DNA from: Diadophis punctatus similis
Taxonomy: Eukaryota > Chordata > Lepidosauria > Squamata > Dipsadidae
DNA length: 64,000 bases
Direction: 5' to 3'
Assembly (NCBI GenBank): GCA_023053685.1
Contig: JALIGW010000001.1
Location: 228,432,434 to 228,496,433 of the forward strand
Shown here: positions 48,885 through 60,437 of the stretch, one piece after another
Layout of the letters: the number at the start of each line of letters is the position of its first letter
How positions within the stretch are numbered: the first letter of the stretch is position 1
The notes under the pieces: model-generated
What the model saw: the letters and a program-made list of their open reading frames with translations, nothing else
What the model was told of the DNA's origin: nothing
Database searches by the model: none
Position numbers and translations under genes: made by a program

Positions 48885-49084
48885 TTCTAGGGGGATGCTT
48901 GTACTTGGTATCTTCATCCCTTAACCCTGGCATGTGGGACAGTTAGGGATCGTATTTGCCTTACTGGCAAATGGAAGGCGAAATACAATAAAAAGGAAAT
49001 ACAAGTTTGTACTGCCACTTCCTAGACCTGTGACATAAGGCACGTGACTGGAGTTAGCACATCCCCTCTCCCTTTGACATAGAC

Positions 49085-49510
49085 CAGTGATGGCGAACCT
49101 TTTTTCCCTCGGGTGCCGAAAGCGCGTGCGCGTGCGCTGTCACACATGTGTGAGTGCCCACACCCATAATTCAATGCCTGGGGAGGGTAAAAATGGCCTC
49201 TCCCGCCCCCGCAGAGGCCCTCTGGAGGCCGGAAATGGCCCATTTCCTGACTTCCGGTGGGCCTGGTAGGCCCGTTTTTCGCCCTCCCCAGGCTCCAGAG
49301 GCTTTCCTGGAGCCTGGGGAGGGCAAAAACACCCCCTTGGAGGCCCTCTGGAAACCTAAAATGCCCTCACAGAGCCTCAACACGAGCCAAAAATCAGCTG
49401 GCCAGCACACACATGCATGCTGGAGTTGAGCTAGGGCAATGGCTCGCGTGCCGGCAGATATGGCTCCGCGTGCCAACTGTGGCACGCGTGCCATAGGTTC
49501 GCCATCACTG
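49085..49510. mobile_element. 426-bp hAT MITE with exact 8-bp TSD
   Basis: The ends are CAGTGATGGCGAACC and GGTTCGCCATCACTG; ACATAGAC flanks both sides (49077-49084, 49511-49518). Confidence 0.95.
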
Positions 49511-49671
49511 ACATAGACCAATCTTACAGGTGTTGGATATTTTGATTTTTCTTAGCATTTGTCGGATTTGCATGTAGGGTCATCCTGTTTTTCATTGCAT
49601 CTGCCTGGTTCACACCATGAAGATTTCAATACATGATGCAACGAAGGAATTGTTTTTCAACCAGTCTGTTT

Positions 49672-49810
49672 CAGAATCTGACGCTGATTTGGGCTGAGAG
49701 AAAGTGACTAGCTGGAAGTCACCCAGCTTGGTTTCATGATGTAAAGAGGGACTAGGTCATGGATCTTCCTACTCTTAGTCCAGCATCTTAACTACTATGC
49801 CATGCTGTCA
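49672..49810 (-). mobile_element. MIR/CORE-like SINE fragment
   Basis: The minus strand begins GACAGCATGGCATAGTAGTT and AAGATGCTGGACTAAGAG (tRNA-like head), then 'gggtgacttccagctagtca' and CTCTCAGCCC. It is the same group as 16978-17170. Confidence 0.6.
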
Positions 49811-50414
49811 GTCTTACAAACATTAAAGATATTAATCTGTGTTACAAAAGGAACAAAAAGAATAGAAAAAAAATCAATTTGTTCCTTTAAGTAATTGTAT
49901 ATAAAGCATTCAGTGATATAGGAGATAACAATATAGTCAGACCACAAAGAGCACTTTAAACAGAATCTCCAGAAAGGAAAACATAATTGAATATGTAACA
50001 CTTTGGATTGATTACAGGATGATACTGATTTGATCCTTAATTTGGTATAAAAATGTTTTAAAAAGTTTCATGTTGAAAAAAAACCATGTAATTTATTGAG
50101 CATGTCCAAAGAACATAAATGAGAGAAATAATCAAGCGTACAGCATAATTCAAATAATTCAAATATCAAATTCTAACAAGTAGTTAACTTGTCTCTATTC
50201 CTCAAGCATAAACTACTCTTGAAACAGAAGTTATTTCTGTGCCAGTTTTATTGCCTGGAAAATGTTTCTGTACTTGAGAATGAGCTCTGACACAAGAACT
50301 GAGGCCCTCCAATATCAGCTCCCAGTCATTCTACAGATGCTTATCTCTCACCGCAAGAGGGATGGTGGCATGTTCAATTTGGCCCACACTGGTTGTAGGC
50401 TGTTACAATCTTAC
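49811..50414. other. No gene or recognised repeat
   Basis: AT-rich, no supportable features. Confidence 0.45.
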
Positions 50415-50578
50415 TTGTCTGTGGAGATTCTCAGTCATCCAGGTCATAGTTGTCCGAAAGGTGCTTTTTCAAGAGGCAGCTGGACTTTCTTAGGTTTTTT
50501 TTTTTTAAAGATGTTTAGCTTCTCATCCAAGAAGCTTTTTCAAGAGCTGAAGAAGCTTCTTGGATGAGAAGCGAAATG

Positions 50579-51236
50579 CAGGGGTGAAATCCAGCAGGTT
50601 CTGACAGGCTCTGGAGAACCGGTAGCGGAAATTTTGAGTAGTTCGGAGAACGGGCAAATACCACCTCTGGCTGGCCCCAGAGTGTGGTGGGAATGGAGAT
50701 TTTGCAATATCCTTCCCCCAGGAGTGGGGTGGGAATGGGGATTTTGCGGTATCCTTCCCCCCCCCCAGAGTGGGGTGGGAATGGGGATTTTGCAGTATCC
50801 TTCCCCCCGGAGTGGGGTGGGAATGGGGATTTTGCGGTATCCTTTCCCCAGGAGTGGGGTGGGAATGGGGATTTTGTAGTATCCTTCCCCCAGGAGTGGG
50901 GTGGGAATGGAGATTTTGCAATATCCTTCCCCCAGGAGTGGGGTGGGAATGGGGATTTTGTGGTATCCTTCCCCTAGGAGTGGGGGGGGGAATGGGGATT
51001 TTGCAGTATCCTTCCCCCGGAGGGGGTGGGAATGGAGATTTTGCAGTATCCTTCCCCCATGAGTGGGGAGGGAATGGGGATTTTGCAGTATCCTTCCCCT
51101 GGAGTGGAGTGGGAATGGAGATTTTGCGCTATCCTTCCCCTGCCACGCCTACCAAGCCACACCCACCAAGCCACACCACGCCCACCAAGCCACGCCCACA
51201 AAAACGGTAGTTTAAAAAAATTGGATTTCACTACTG
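50579..51236 (+). mobile_element. hAT MITE carrying an expanded ~42-bp minisatellite
   Basis: The ends are CAGGGGTGAAATCCAGCAGG and TTGGATTTCACTACTG. The flanks gcgaaatg and agcgaaag are an imperfect duplication. It is homologous to 42288-42582 at both ends (GGTTCTGACAGGCTCTGGAG; ACCAAGCCACACCCACC). Confidence 0.9.
50681..51135 (+). repeat. Minisatellite, ~42-bp unit, about 11 copies
   Basis: The unit is built on GGAGTGGGGTGGGAATGG, then GGATTTTGCAGTATCC and a C run. Units differ by point changes and C-run length. Frames read through it as repeated Trp/Gly-rich peptide, which is an artefact. Confidence 0.92.
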
Positions 51237-51300
51237 AGCGAAAGTCTTCAAAGAAAAACAAGAAAATCCAGTTGCCTCTTGAAAATGCACCTTTGGGAGA

Positions 51301-52204
51301 CTACAATCTTACTTGTTTTTAGCTCCCAAGGAGGAGGACTCGGGTTTTTTTTGGGGGGGGGGAACCACTGGCACCAACCAGACAGAGGAAGAACTCAGTC
51401 ACACGGTTTCTCTTTGAAACAGTAGATGGCCCAAGGAAATGTTTTTTTCCTGAGAAGCTTAAACAAATAAATGCTAAACATGTTTTATAAAAAGTTCCTT
51501 CCTTTAGGGGGCATTTCACAACTTTTAGTAGTAAACGCGGTCGCACGATCATTGTAGGATCAAGCCTACCAATTTAATCCAATTTTTTTCCTATTTGAGT
51601 GACTTGACATTTCTCCCCCTCTTTGCTGATGTTTATACTAAGAGCACCACTGTTTATAAAACTATAATGGCCCACCCACACACACACACAAGTGCAAGGG
51701 TGTCAAGCCCACTTCTGCTCTCTTGCTTAAAGGAGAAGTTCAGCAGGTAGACTGAGGCTGAATTTTACGGATATCAGAGGTGTGCAACTGCTGTCCTCCG
51801 CTTTTGTGATGGATTCAATGCATCCCTGTGAGTGACAAGTAGCCTCTGAAATGTCGGCCTTCGCCAGCAGAGCCTGAAATTAGGATTTTTTTTCCTCCCC
51901 CCCCCAAAAAAAACAAAAGTACAAACAGATAAAAAGATCAGTGACAGCCCTGTGCTTTCCCTGTGGGGAGAAGAGGAAAACGCTTGACCTTTTCAGGGGA
52001 AGAGGAGGACCACTTCAAGCGTTTATATAAAAGTACAAACTGCTCTGAATTTTTAAGGTGAGGGGATATCACTCCCTGCTTGGCAAGCATGCAGTGGCAG
52101 CTGTTCTCCCTAATTGTTTCGAGCAGCTTTTCCCTCTCTGGAAAAGTTTGGAAAGCAGAGAAAAAAGTGTGCGTGTTTGGGGGGGGGGAGGTGATGGGAA
52201 GAGG
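51301..52204. other. No gene or recognised repeat
   Basis: A short (CA)n near 51675-51690 and a G run near 51350 are the only simple repeats. Confidence 0.45.
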
Positions 52205-52212
52205 GCAAAAGC

Positions 52213-52391
52213 CAGTAGTGGGTTGTAAATAATTTTGCTGTAGGTTTGCGTGCGCATGCGCGACGCTTCTGCGCATGCGCAGAAGCTTCCCAGGCAGGTG
52301 GGCGGAGCATCCAGGGCAGCTGGGTGGAGCCTCCCGCCGCCGGTGCTACCGGTTCTAAGAATCGGTCCGAACTGGGAGCAACCCACCGCTG
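52213..52391. mobile_element. 179-bp hAT MITE with exact 8-bp TSD
   Basis: The ends are CAGTAGTGGGTTGTAAATAA and GAGCAACCCACCGCTG; GCAAAAGC flanks both sides (52205-52212, 52392-52399). The centre is GCGCATGCGCGACGCTTCTG with its inverse. Confidence 0.92.
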
Positions 52392-52399
52392 GCAAAAGC

Positions 52400-53551
52400 T
52401 CTTAGTGTACCTGATAGTTAAGATTCCTGGTTTTCTGGACAGGGCTTGTTTTCCCTTCCTAGATATTTGGCATTCAAATTAGTTCTGCCTGAATCTCTGG
52501 GACTGTCGTAAAGGTTTGGCGAGGTGGGGATCCAAAGGAAGGGGGAGAAAATTAAAGGAGTCTGATCTAAAGCCAGCTTACTTTGTGTGTAAAAATAAGA
52601 GGGGGAGGGAGAGAGGGAGAGAAGGAGAGAGAGAGAGATTCATTTTATACAGTTGCTATTTCCCCCCCAAATAATGAATTAAAAAAAAACCAAATACCCT
52701 TGTGTGTCATACAGTGTGGCTTCCCTTGACAAATAAAGTGTGCCTCTCTCCCCCCCTCCCGTGACAGACCACGCTCAGCATGGTGGTTCTCTCACCTTAA
52801 GCATCCATTAAGGAGACATGCTTGGTCTCGCAAGAAGAGACACTGAAACTATTGCTCTACATATCCAGTAACCATAGGGGTCCGATGCTTAAAGCGCTGC
52901 TCTTAAAATTGCTCTCTCTTTTTTGCAGCAGGGTACTCTGTAGAACAGCAAATTGCTTTTTGTTGTGCTCTTTTCCAAATGGACTCTTTAGGTCTTAAAG
53001 AAACTACTGTGCATGCACTGTAATGACTTGGCAAAAGTTTTTTTTTATTATAGTGTTCAGGCTTGAGTAGAAACTATTATGTTCTAATGGGTAAAAAAAA
53101 AGAAGGAAAGCCCTTAAGCCTGTCCGTAGCTTTTGTAAAAATGGATTTTAGTTCTTTTGTGCCTCTTGCGGATGTCTTTCATTAAAAGTGCCTCTGCTGG
53201 AATTTATTTGCAGCCGGTTTACTGGATGAGGGTTGTAGGTGAGGAAGAATGGGCTGGCTGGATGAGATTTTTCGCTGAAATGTACTCTAAAGTGGACAGT
53301 GGAAGAAGTTACATTATCATATTGGCATGATTGGCGTTCTGGTGGCTTTGTGAGGATCCGCAATGTATTTGCATAAGTTCTCTCCCTGGTTATAAAGTTC
53401 CTAGAACATAATCAGCATTACAGATTTTAAAACAGCGGTTTCTCCAGATAAAGCTTCTATGTCTGATCCCATTGCTAATTGCCTGCTTCCCACCTCTTGC
53501 GAAAGTGAACGGGGAGTTGGGAATGCCTTACTTAAAAATTGTGGCAGGAGG
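52400..53551. other. Single-copy-looking stretch without recognised gene
   Basis: It is free of recognisable repeats except a (GAGA)-rich run at 52600-52640. Several non-repeat CpG and homopolymer segments are present; no exon can be supported. Confidence 0.45.
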
Positions 53552-53556
53552 AAAGT

Positions 53557-54078
53557 TGTTAGGACTCTGTCCAAACGATGGGGTTTGCTAATATATGAAC
53601 AAGCCACAAATTAATGTTTATGTGAATATTGCTTTAAATGCATTGTAGGCTGATTACTATAAAAGGGAGCAAGAGAGCATGCTCATTCAGTGCTCTGATG
53701 ATTTCCTGCTGATTCTGACTCTCTCTGCTGATTGTCTCTGCTGCTTCACTGTTGAGTAATTGACTCCGTGTCTATGTGAAAGTACTGTGAAGAGCTGCTG
53801 TGTAAAGCGTAACTATCTGTGATAGTATAGATTTGTTTGTTAGCTGTAATCTTTGTTTGCTAGTTAAAACAAAGATAGGCAAGAAGAAGATTCTTCGTAT
53901 TGACTGACTTACCGTGTATGACTTTGGACTTCCTATTTGAACTTTGCTACTTCTTTAAGTAAACTATTTGTATATATTTAAACGTATCTGTTTATTGACT
54001 GAATCATAGCAACTCATATCAAACTGCAACACCACATTTCGCTGTGCACGTGCTCAAGAGCACAAGAACTCCTTAACA
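53557..54078 (+). mobile_element. Solo LTR (522 bp) with 5-bp TSD
   Basis: It begins TGTTAGGACTC and ends CTCCTTAACA, giving TGTTA...TAACA termini; AAAGT flanks both sides (53552-53556, 54079-54083). A TATA box TATAAAAG sits at 53658-53665, followed by a CTGATT-rich transcribed region. No internal retroelement genes are adjacent, so it is a recombined solo LTR. The 5-bp duplication fits Ty3/gypsy or some endogenous retrovirus classes. Confidence 0.85.
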
Positions 54079-54254
54079 AAAGTGAAACAGTAACAGTGAA
54101 TATATTGAGGAAAGGAGTGGACAAGTAGCAGATTTTGTTATTAAAACCTTAAAATAGGGCAAGATTTCCAAAATTAACCCAGCTTACTCCTAACATTCTA
54201 TGCCATCAGCATATTCCTAATGTGATCTGAGGCAAGTTGTAAGGTGTCCTTTAC

Positions 54255-54638
54255 ATATAGCCCTCAACTTATGACCACAATTGAGCCCAAAATTTGTGTG
54301 GTTAAGTGAGACATTTTTCAAGTGAGTTTTGCCCCATTTTATGACCTTTCTTGCCACGGTTGTTAAGTGAATCACAGCAGTTGATAAGTCGGTAACCTTG
54401 TTATTAAATGAAGCTGGCTTCCCCATTGACTTTGCTTGCGAGAAGGTCGCAAAAGGGGATCACACGACATTCTGACCCAGCAACGGTCATAAATATGAAC
54501 CAGTTGCCCATCATCTAAATTTTGATCACATGATCACGGAGATGCTGCAAACGTCGTAACTGTGAAAAATGGTCGTAAGTTACACTCTTGTAACTTTGAA
54601 CGATCACTAAACAAACTGTTGTAAGTCAAGGACTACCA
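54255..54638. mobile_element. Tigger-like MITE
   Basis: It begins ATATAGCCCTCAACTTATGA and ends TAAGTCAAGGACTACCA, with all blocks in order: 'gttaagtgagacatt', GACTTTGCTTGCGAGAAGG, 'ttttgatcacatgatcacgg'. Confidence 0.82.
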
Positions 54639-55477
54639 AAGGAGAACATGTGAGGAGGAAGCTGAGAGCAGGATCCTACTTGCTTGGGGATCTTTGGAGG
54701 GCAGACAGGAGCATGAAAGCTGCATTGCTACTCCTTAGTTACTCGGGAGTAAGGATGATTGAATTTGGGAGGATTGCTTCTAAGCAAAGTGGATTGGGAA
54801 CAGCATGTCTACAAGCCATTTAGATGCTACAAATGAAATCCTGAACATTTCATTTCTCGGCTGCTGACAGTTTGTGCCGTCATCATGCCCTCTTTCTGTG
54901 CATAGTAAAATGGTAATATGTGCAGCGTGTTTGAGTTCTGGTGGGCATGGAGTGCCTGATTAAATTATTTGGCATAGCTCATCAGGGAGCAGTTCGTTAA
55001 GGGCACCGGCTTCTTTTTCTCATCCAATAGCAACTGCAGTTATTCTTTCCTGTGGAGAGTAGGAATAATAAAATAATATTCTAATCAGGTGATTAAAAAA
55101 AGTTTTGTTAAAAATTGAGAGCCTTTTACCTGACAAAAGGCTGATAACAACGAAAGATTAGGCACACAAACAAAAATACTTTTTTTTGCTTTTTTTACTT
55201 TAAGAGGCAGTGAAAGTTGCAGATATGTTCTGAATAAGACACCAATTTGATCCAGGATTTGATTTTTGAATGCTACCTCTGCTCTTCTATTTCCTTTCAG
55301 CGGCATTCCCAAGGAATATTTGTCCTATATAGAGGAAATGAAAAACCTCTTCCATATTTGTGCTGGCACAAAAGTACCATTTTAAAGTTTCCTTGATATT
55401 CTTCAGTGACTCACAAAGCTGTTTATCCTTTCATATTATCTTCATGTTGATTGCTATTACAACTTAATAACCTGATA
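54639..55477. other. No gene or recognised repeat
   Basis: No supportable features. Confidence 0.45.
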
Positions 55478-55721
55478 ACAATAGCAATAGCACTTAGACT
55501 TATATACCGCTTCACAGTGCTTTACAGCCCTCTCTAAGCAGTTTACAGAGTCAGCATATTGCCCCCAACAATCTGGGTCCTCATTTTACCCACCTCGGAA
55601 GGATGGAAGGCTGAGTCAACCTTGAGCCTGGTGAGATTTGAACTGCCAAATTGCAGGCAGTTGGCAGTCAGCAGAAGTAGCCTGCAGTACTGTACTCTAA
55701 CCACTGTGCCACTGAGGCTCA
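55478..55721 (-). mobile_element. tRNA-derived SINE, full length
   Basis: The minus strand starts GAGCCTCAGTGGCACAGTGG, has GGCAGTTCAAATCTC, and ends TATAAGTCTAAGTGCTATTG. Flanking ACAATAG occurs on both sides and may be the target duplication. Confidence 0.92.
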
Positions 55722-57300
55722 TACAATAGTCATTCCCTGATATTGAAACCGCCTGATCTGTCAGTGTATCTCCAGTGATGTGGCAGATACTTTATCATTA
55801 GACACCAAAACAGGTTGGTGTGAGCCTCCTGTCATGGAATTTAAAATAAATAAATCTGTTACAAAGGAGACTCAAAGAGGACAAAAAAAGTGGTTTTGTT
55901 CTTATCACCTTGAGTCATTCCATTAACGGGGTGAAGTGGCAGACCAGGACATTGAATCATACTTAGCTCACATGGTCTCTATAACTTATTCCTAAAGCTA
56001 CCTTTGGTCAGGATTGTGACTGCAGTGTGTCACCTTTGTCCTGTCGAGAAGAGTTGTGCAATAAGTACTGCCCCCCCGCCATTGTATCCCGGATCTGATG
56101 TCTCACCAAATTTATTTCAGCAAGAGCTGAAATTCGCAGCAAATGAGGCCAAGCTGCAAATGTAAGATTGATTTAAGAAGGTGCCATTTAAAAGCAAGCA
56201 CGTCTGACTTCTATTGAGTGTTTTCCTCCTGCTGTTTTCCCGACAGCTCCTAAAGAAGAGGGCAAAATATAAAAACTCTCATGCCTTCTTTTCATCTGTC
56301 CTCTGCCCTATTGCTATCCCCTGTCTGATCCTTCTTTTTAACCACCTACGCTCCTGATGTTCTTATCTTTGCAAATTCCAGCAAGAGGGTTTGCTTCCTT
56401 TGTAAGGAAAGATCAGTGGATATTTGCAGTCTTGCTCTTAATATTGGGATTTAGCTATAAATGTACAGTGAAGGCTACCGGACAAATCCATTGCCCCACA
56501 TCCAGTGCTTAGGCTTCCCAGAGGTGTCCCTCATCCTCAGTTGATCTCTTTCTATCCCGATAGATCCTCCTCTGCATACCTTCTGTTCTGTACAGTAAAT
56601 AGTTTTTGCTGGAGAATGACAGGAATGCATGCCATTTACCCCAAGCTCTGGTGGCTTTTAATAATTTAAGATGGAGAGCTTCAAATATCAGCTTCCATTT
56701 CATTGGTCATCCTGAACCATTAGCCAATAATCTGCTTAACAAAAGCTGTGACCGGGCCAGCACTTGTGAATATATTTTAGATGGAAAAAAGGGAATTCTG
56801 CATGGCTTTTGATTTCTTTCAAGGTCTGTGGAAATGGTTAGAGATCATTCAGCTGCCATACATAGCCTTTCCAGCAGCTCACAGTTTCAGGATTTGAAGG
56901 GCATTGATTGGTGGATATGCTGTTTTATCTGTAAAAAAAACCCAACCCCCAAAGTAATACATATACTTTAAATACTTTGGGAATTTATTCTTTAATGAAA
57001 GAAAACTTTCGATAAAAATGCCTTCTGCCTCCCCTTCCTAGTGTCTTTTTTCCAATTTTAATTTATTTTTGTGGGGGATTTCTGCATTCTGTAATAAAAA
57101 GGGCTTAATTGTAAACGCCAGTGTAGCGTGGAGAAGAAATTAAACGTGTACTGCAGTTGAGTAGTTGAGTAAGAGGATGTTGCAAACCACCATAATTTAA
57201 AACTTCAGTGACAGAGCCCTTTTTCCTTCCAAGAGTTTCCCAGCAAAAAGAGAATTAAAGTAGTTGACTATCAGGAATAAAGCAGAACTTTTTAACATAT
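55722..57300. other. No gene or recognised repeat
   Basis: About 1.6 kb without supportable features. Confidence 0.45.
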
Positions 57301-57307
57301 CCTAATC

Positions 57308-57515
57308 TGAGGGGCTTTTGGTGCTTCCTGAGCTTGGTTGTTTTCTTGAATTTCATTACCTAAACTAGGTAACATCCTCAGTGCTGGTAAGGAGATGTCT
57401 GTAATGAAATGTCTACAAGAAAACAACCAAGCCCAGAGATTACCAAGAAGCCCTCATTTTAACCCTGAGCTACACATATTTTCCTCTATCGGTATCCTGA
57501 TCTTGTTTGGAGGAA
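57308..57515. repeat. Foldback palindrome, same family as 5135-5335
   Basis: The left arm carries GAGCTTGGTTGTTTTCTTG, the right arm CAAGAAAACAACCAAGC and ACCCTGAGCTACACATATT. The right end reads CTCTATCGGTATCC where the other copy has TTTATTGGTAACC. Confidence 0.78.
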
Positions 57516-57519
57516 GAGA

Positions 57520-58000
57520 TACTTTGGCTTTTTCTGCTAAAGCCCAGAAGTGTAGAACCATCTGCCACCCTGTTCTCTCTGTCTTATGAGATCCTGCGAA
57601 GTGGATGTGCTTTGTGTTCCCTATCACAAACCAAAAGGCATCCAACAGTACACCTTCTCTAAAGCACTTGCTTTATGGAACATCATTTGCCCTGTTTTTC
57701 AGACTGCCTCAACCTTTCTGCCTTTCCACAACACCCTAAAGCCTAGACCTCTTTTCCTGCCAGATGAGTGCATCTGCTAGTAGAATGTAAGACCCTTGAA
57801 CAAGATATATATTGGTTGACCTCAATTGCTCCTGTTACTTCTATTCTTACGCTTATTTCTGCTATTTTGCTGTCCTGTTCTTTTAATGTTCTGAAGGTCT
57901 GTTATATTTTATATTATTTTTAATCTTTTGCGCTTCTTCAAGTTGGAAGTCACTCAGAATCACTCTTGTAAATTAAGTGGCCATATAAATGAACAATTTT
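57520..58000 (+). pseudogene. L2-type LINE remnant with 3' tail
   Basis: The plus strand gives fragments ending 'LWNIICPVFQTASTFLPFHN' in the place of 'LWNQLPPEIRTIPTLLAFRK', then AGTTGGAAGTCACTCAGAAT and GGCCATATAAATGAA. Confidence 0.65.
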
Positions 58001-59160
58001 TAGTCAATCCTTTTGCCAATGCCTGAAACATGGAAGCTTGCACTGGATAAGATTCAGATGAGAAATTTTTTTATTAAATCAATGAAACCAATCTCTAGAT
58101 ATAAAATGGAGTTTTCTGGGTAAAGGGAATTACTGGAAAAATAAGGGGAGGAAACAAAAAAGATACATAGCATTGCAAATGAAATAAATGCAGTCAACCT
58201 AGCAAAATGAATTACTTATTACCTGCTTGTCTGAAATTTTGAGTTTTCAGTACATGTTCAAATACAGTACCCATTGCATAAAGAATTATTGGAGAAACAT
58301 ATCTGGATTTTCTGCTTATGTATTGATGGATGGGTCTTCCTCATCTTTGAGGACTCCACTCAGTTTTATTGAATGTGGACCATAATAGAAAGCCAACCTT
58401 TTTGTAGAGACTGATTGTTTGTCTTAACACAGTGAAAATGCCCCCTCTCCAGTGAGACCAACAATATTGGTAGAAATAAGCAAGATGTGAAACTGTCTCA
58501 TATTTTTATTAAAGGAAACTAAGCAAACCAAGAAACGAAAGGTCAGATGGAGCAGGGAATCTAGCAGACACAGTGAAGCCCATAGGCCCCATGGCTGTAG
58601 GCCCCATGCTGCTTACTTCTGCTTTTAAGTATTTCTTTACTGGCAGCCATGCTACATTTTGAAAATACATAGTGAATGCCTTTTGATAAAGCTTTTCCTG
58701 TGCAGTTAGCTTGCTGGATTCATGTAGTGTTATTGGAGTTTCCAGGCATTACTTGTCTCATCTTCTAATCTTCTTTCTCTTTCCTCTGCTTCTTGCTTCT
58801 TATCACAGAAATCCATTAAAGAGGGTAAGATCGAATAGCTGCACAACGCCTATTGATTGGTAACACTAGGAATTGCTCTCCTGGATGCATACCTTGAGGC
58901 TGGGGGAGATGAGAAATGTGAAGGTGTTATCTGTGCGGTCAGAAATTTGTTTTGGCTACATACTACAGATTCAATTTCCATCCTGTGAAGAGTATCCCAA
59001 GATGCTGCTACCCTTATTAAAAAAAATGGTCTTTGTTTTCAAGGGCTTCTCTAAGATGCTTCTGAAAAAAGCAGCCCAGCTATGCAGATGGCTTTTTCTG
59101 ACTGCCATTGAACTGCTGGATGGAGACATGGAATAATAGGATGGCTTGTCTCTTGCTAAT
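58001..59160. other. No recognised repeat; contains a micro-exon candidate
   Basis: Only the splice-like signal at 58816-58831 stands out. Confidence 0.4.
58816..58831 (+). other. Candidate 16-nt micro-exon
   Basis: A very long pyrimidine tract (about 58760-58803) leads to TATCACAG, followed by 16 nt (AAATCCATTAAAGAGG) and GTAAGA. The splice signals are strong, but the length is not a multiple of three and no gene context confirms it. Confidence 0.22.
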
Positions 59161-59381
59161 ACCAATAGCACATAGAGGTATATATCACTTCACAGTGTTT
59201 TACAGTCCTCTCTAAGCGGTTTCCAGAGTCAGCATATTGCTCCCAACAATCTGGGTCTTCATTTTACCCACCTTGGAAGGATGAAAGGCTGAGTCAACCT
59301 TGAGCTGGTCAGGATCAAACTCCTGGCAGTGAGCAGAGCTTGCCTGCAATACTGCATTCTAACCACTGCACCACCACGGCT
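59161..59381 (-). mobile_element. tRNA-derived SINE, diverged
   Basis: It has the same body as the others (CTCTAAGCGG, 'agcatattgctcccaacaat', TTGAGCTGGTCAGGATCAAA) with a worn head 'agccgtggtggtgcagtggt' on the minus strand. Confidence 0.85.
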
Positions 59382-59860
59382 AAAATGCAAAACAACATGA
59401 AGACTAACATTCTACCAGTTTCCAATTATACCGGCACAAAAGATCTATTTTGAAGGGAAGTGTACAATGCTCCCTTGGAAGCTGGGGAAATCTGCAGGCA
59501 GAAAGTTTGAAATGTTGCTTTTTGCCACTGTCTTCAGGGAAATAATCTTGCTTAGTATCTTTCTTCAGGAGCAGAGAGGGCCAGAGAGTAGTCCAAGGAG
59601 CAAACTGAATTTGATATGAAGAGTGTCTTTGTATTTAACATGCAGACCTTGAAAAAGTGTGAATGATATTAAGGGGCAGGGATTGGTCATCCTTGCTTTG
59701 CACTAGGAATGAAGAGAGAATTTAATATTTCAACCTCTTCCCCTGGAGCAGAGGTGGAAGAAGGATGGATTTAACAGTGAGGGTTGTTTCAAGTATCCTT
59801 GAAACAAACACGTGGGTCAAAAGCCACAATAATTGTACAACCAAAGGCATTGAATTATGC
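59382..59860. other. No gene or recognised repeat
   Basis: No supportable features. Confidence 0.45.
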
Positions 59861-59868
59861 TCCTAGGT

Positions 59869-60429
<561 letters not shown>

Positions 60430-60437
60430 TCCTAGGT

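Larger units (their letters stand above)
50415..51300. repeat. Foldback element with GAAGCTTCTTGGATGAGAAG arms, split by a hAT MITE
   Basis: The left arm (50452-50520) reads AAAGGTGCTTTTTCAAGAGG and AGCTTCTCATCCAAGAAGC; the right part reads GCTTCTTGGATGAGAAGCG, then after the MITE 'gtcttcaaagaaaaac' and CCTCTTGAAAATGCACCTTT. The arms are mutual inverses. It is non-coding. Confidence 0.85.

Noticed and set aside
50770..51210. 146-codon ORF with repeated Trp/Gly-rich peptide
   Set aside because: It is the translation of the 42-bp minisatellite in a MITE; the unit length is a multiple of three, which keeps frames open.
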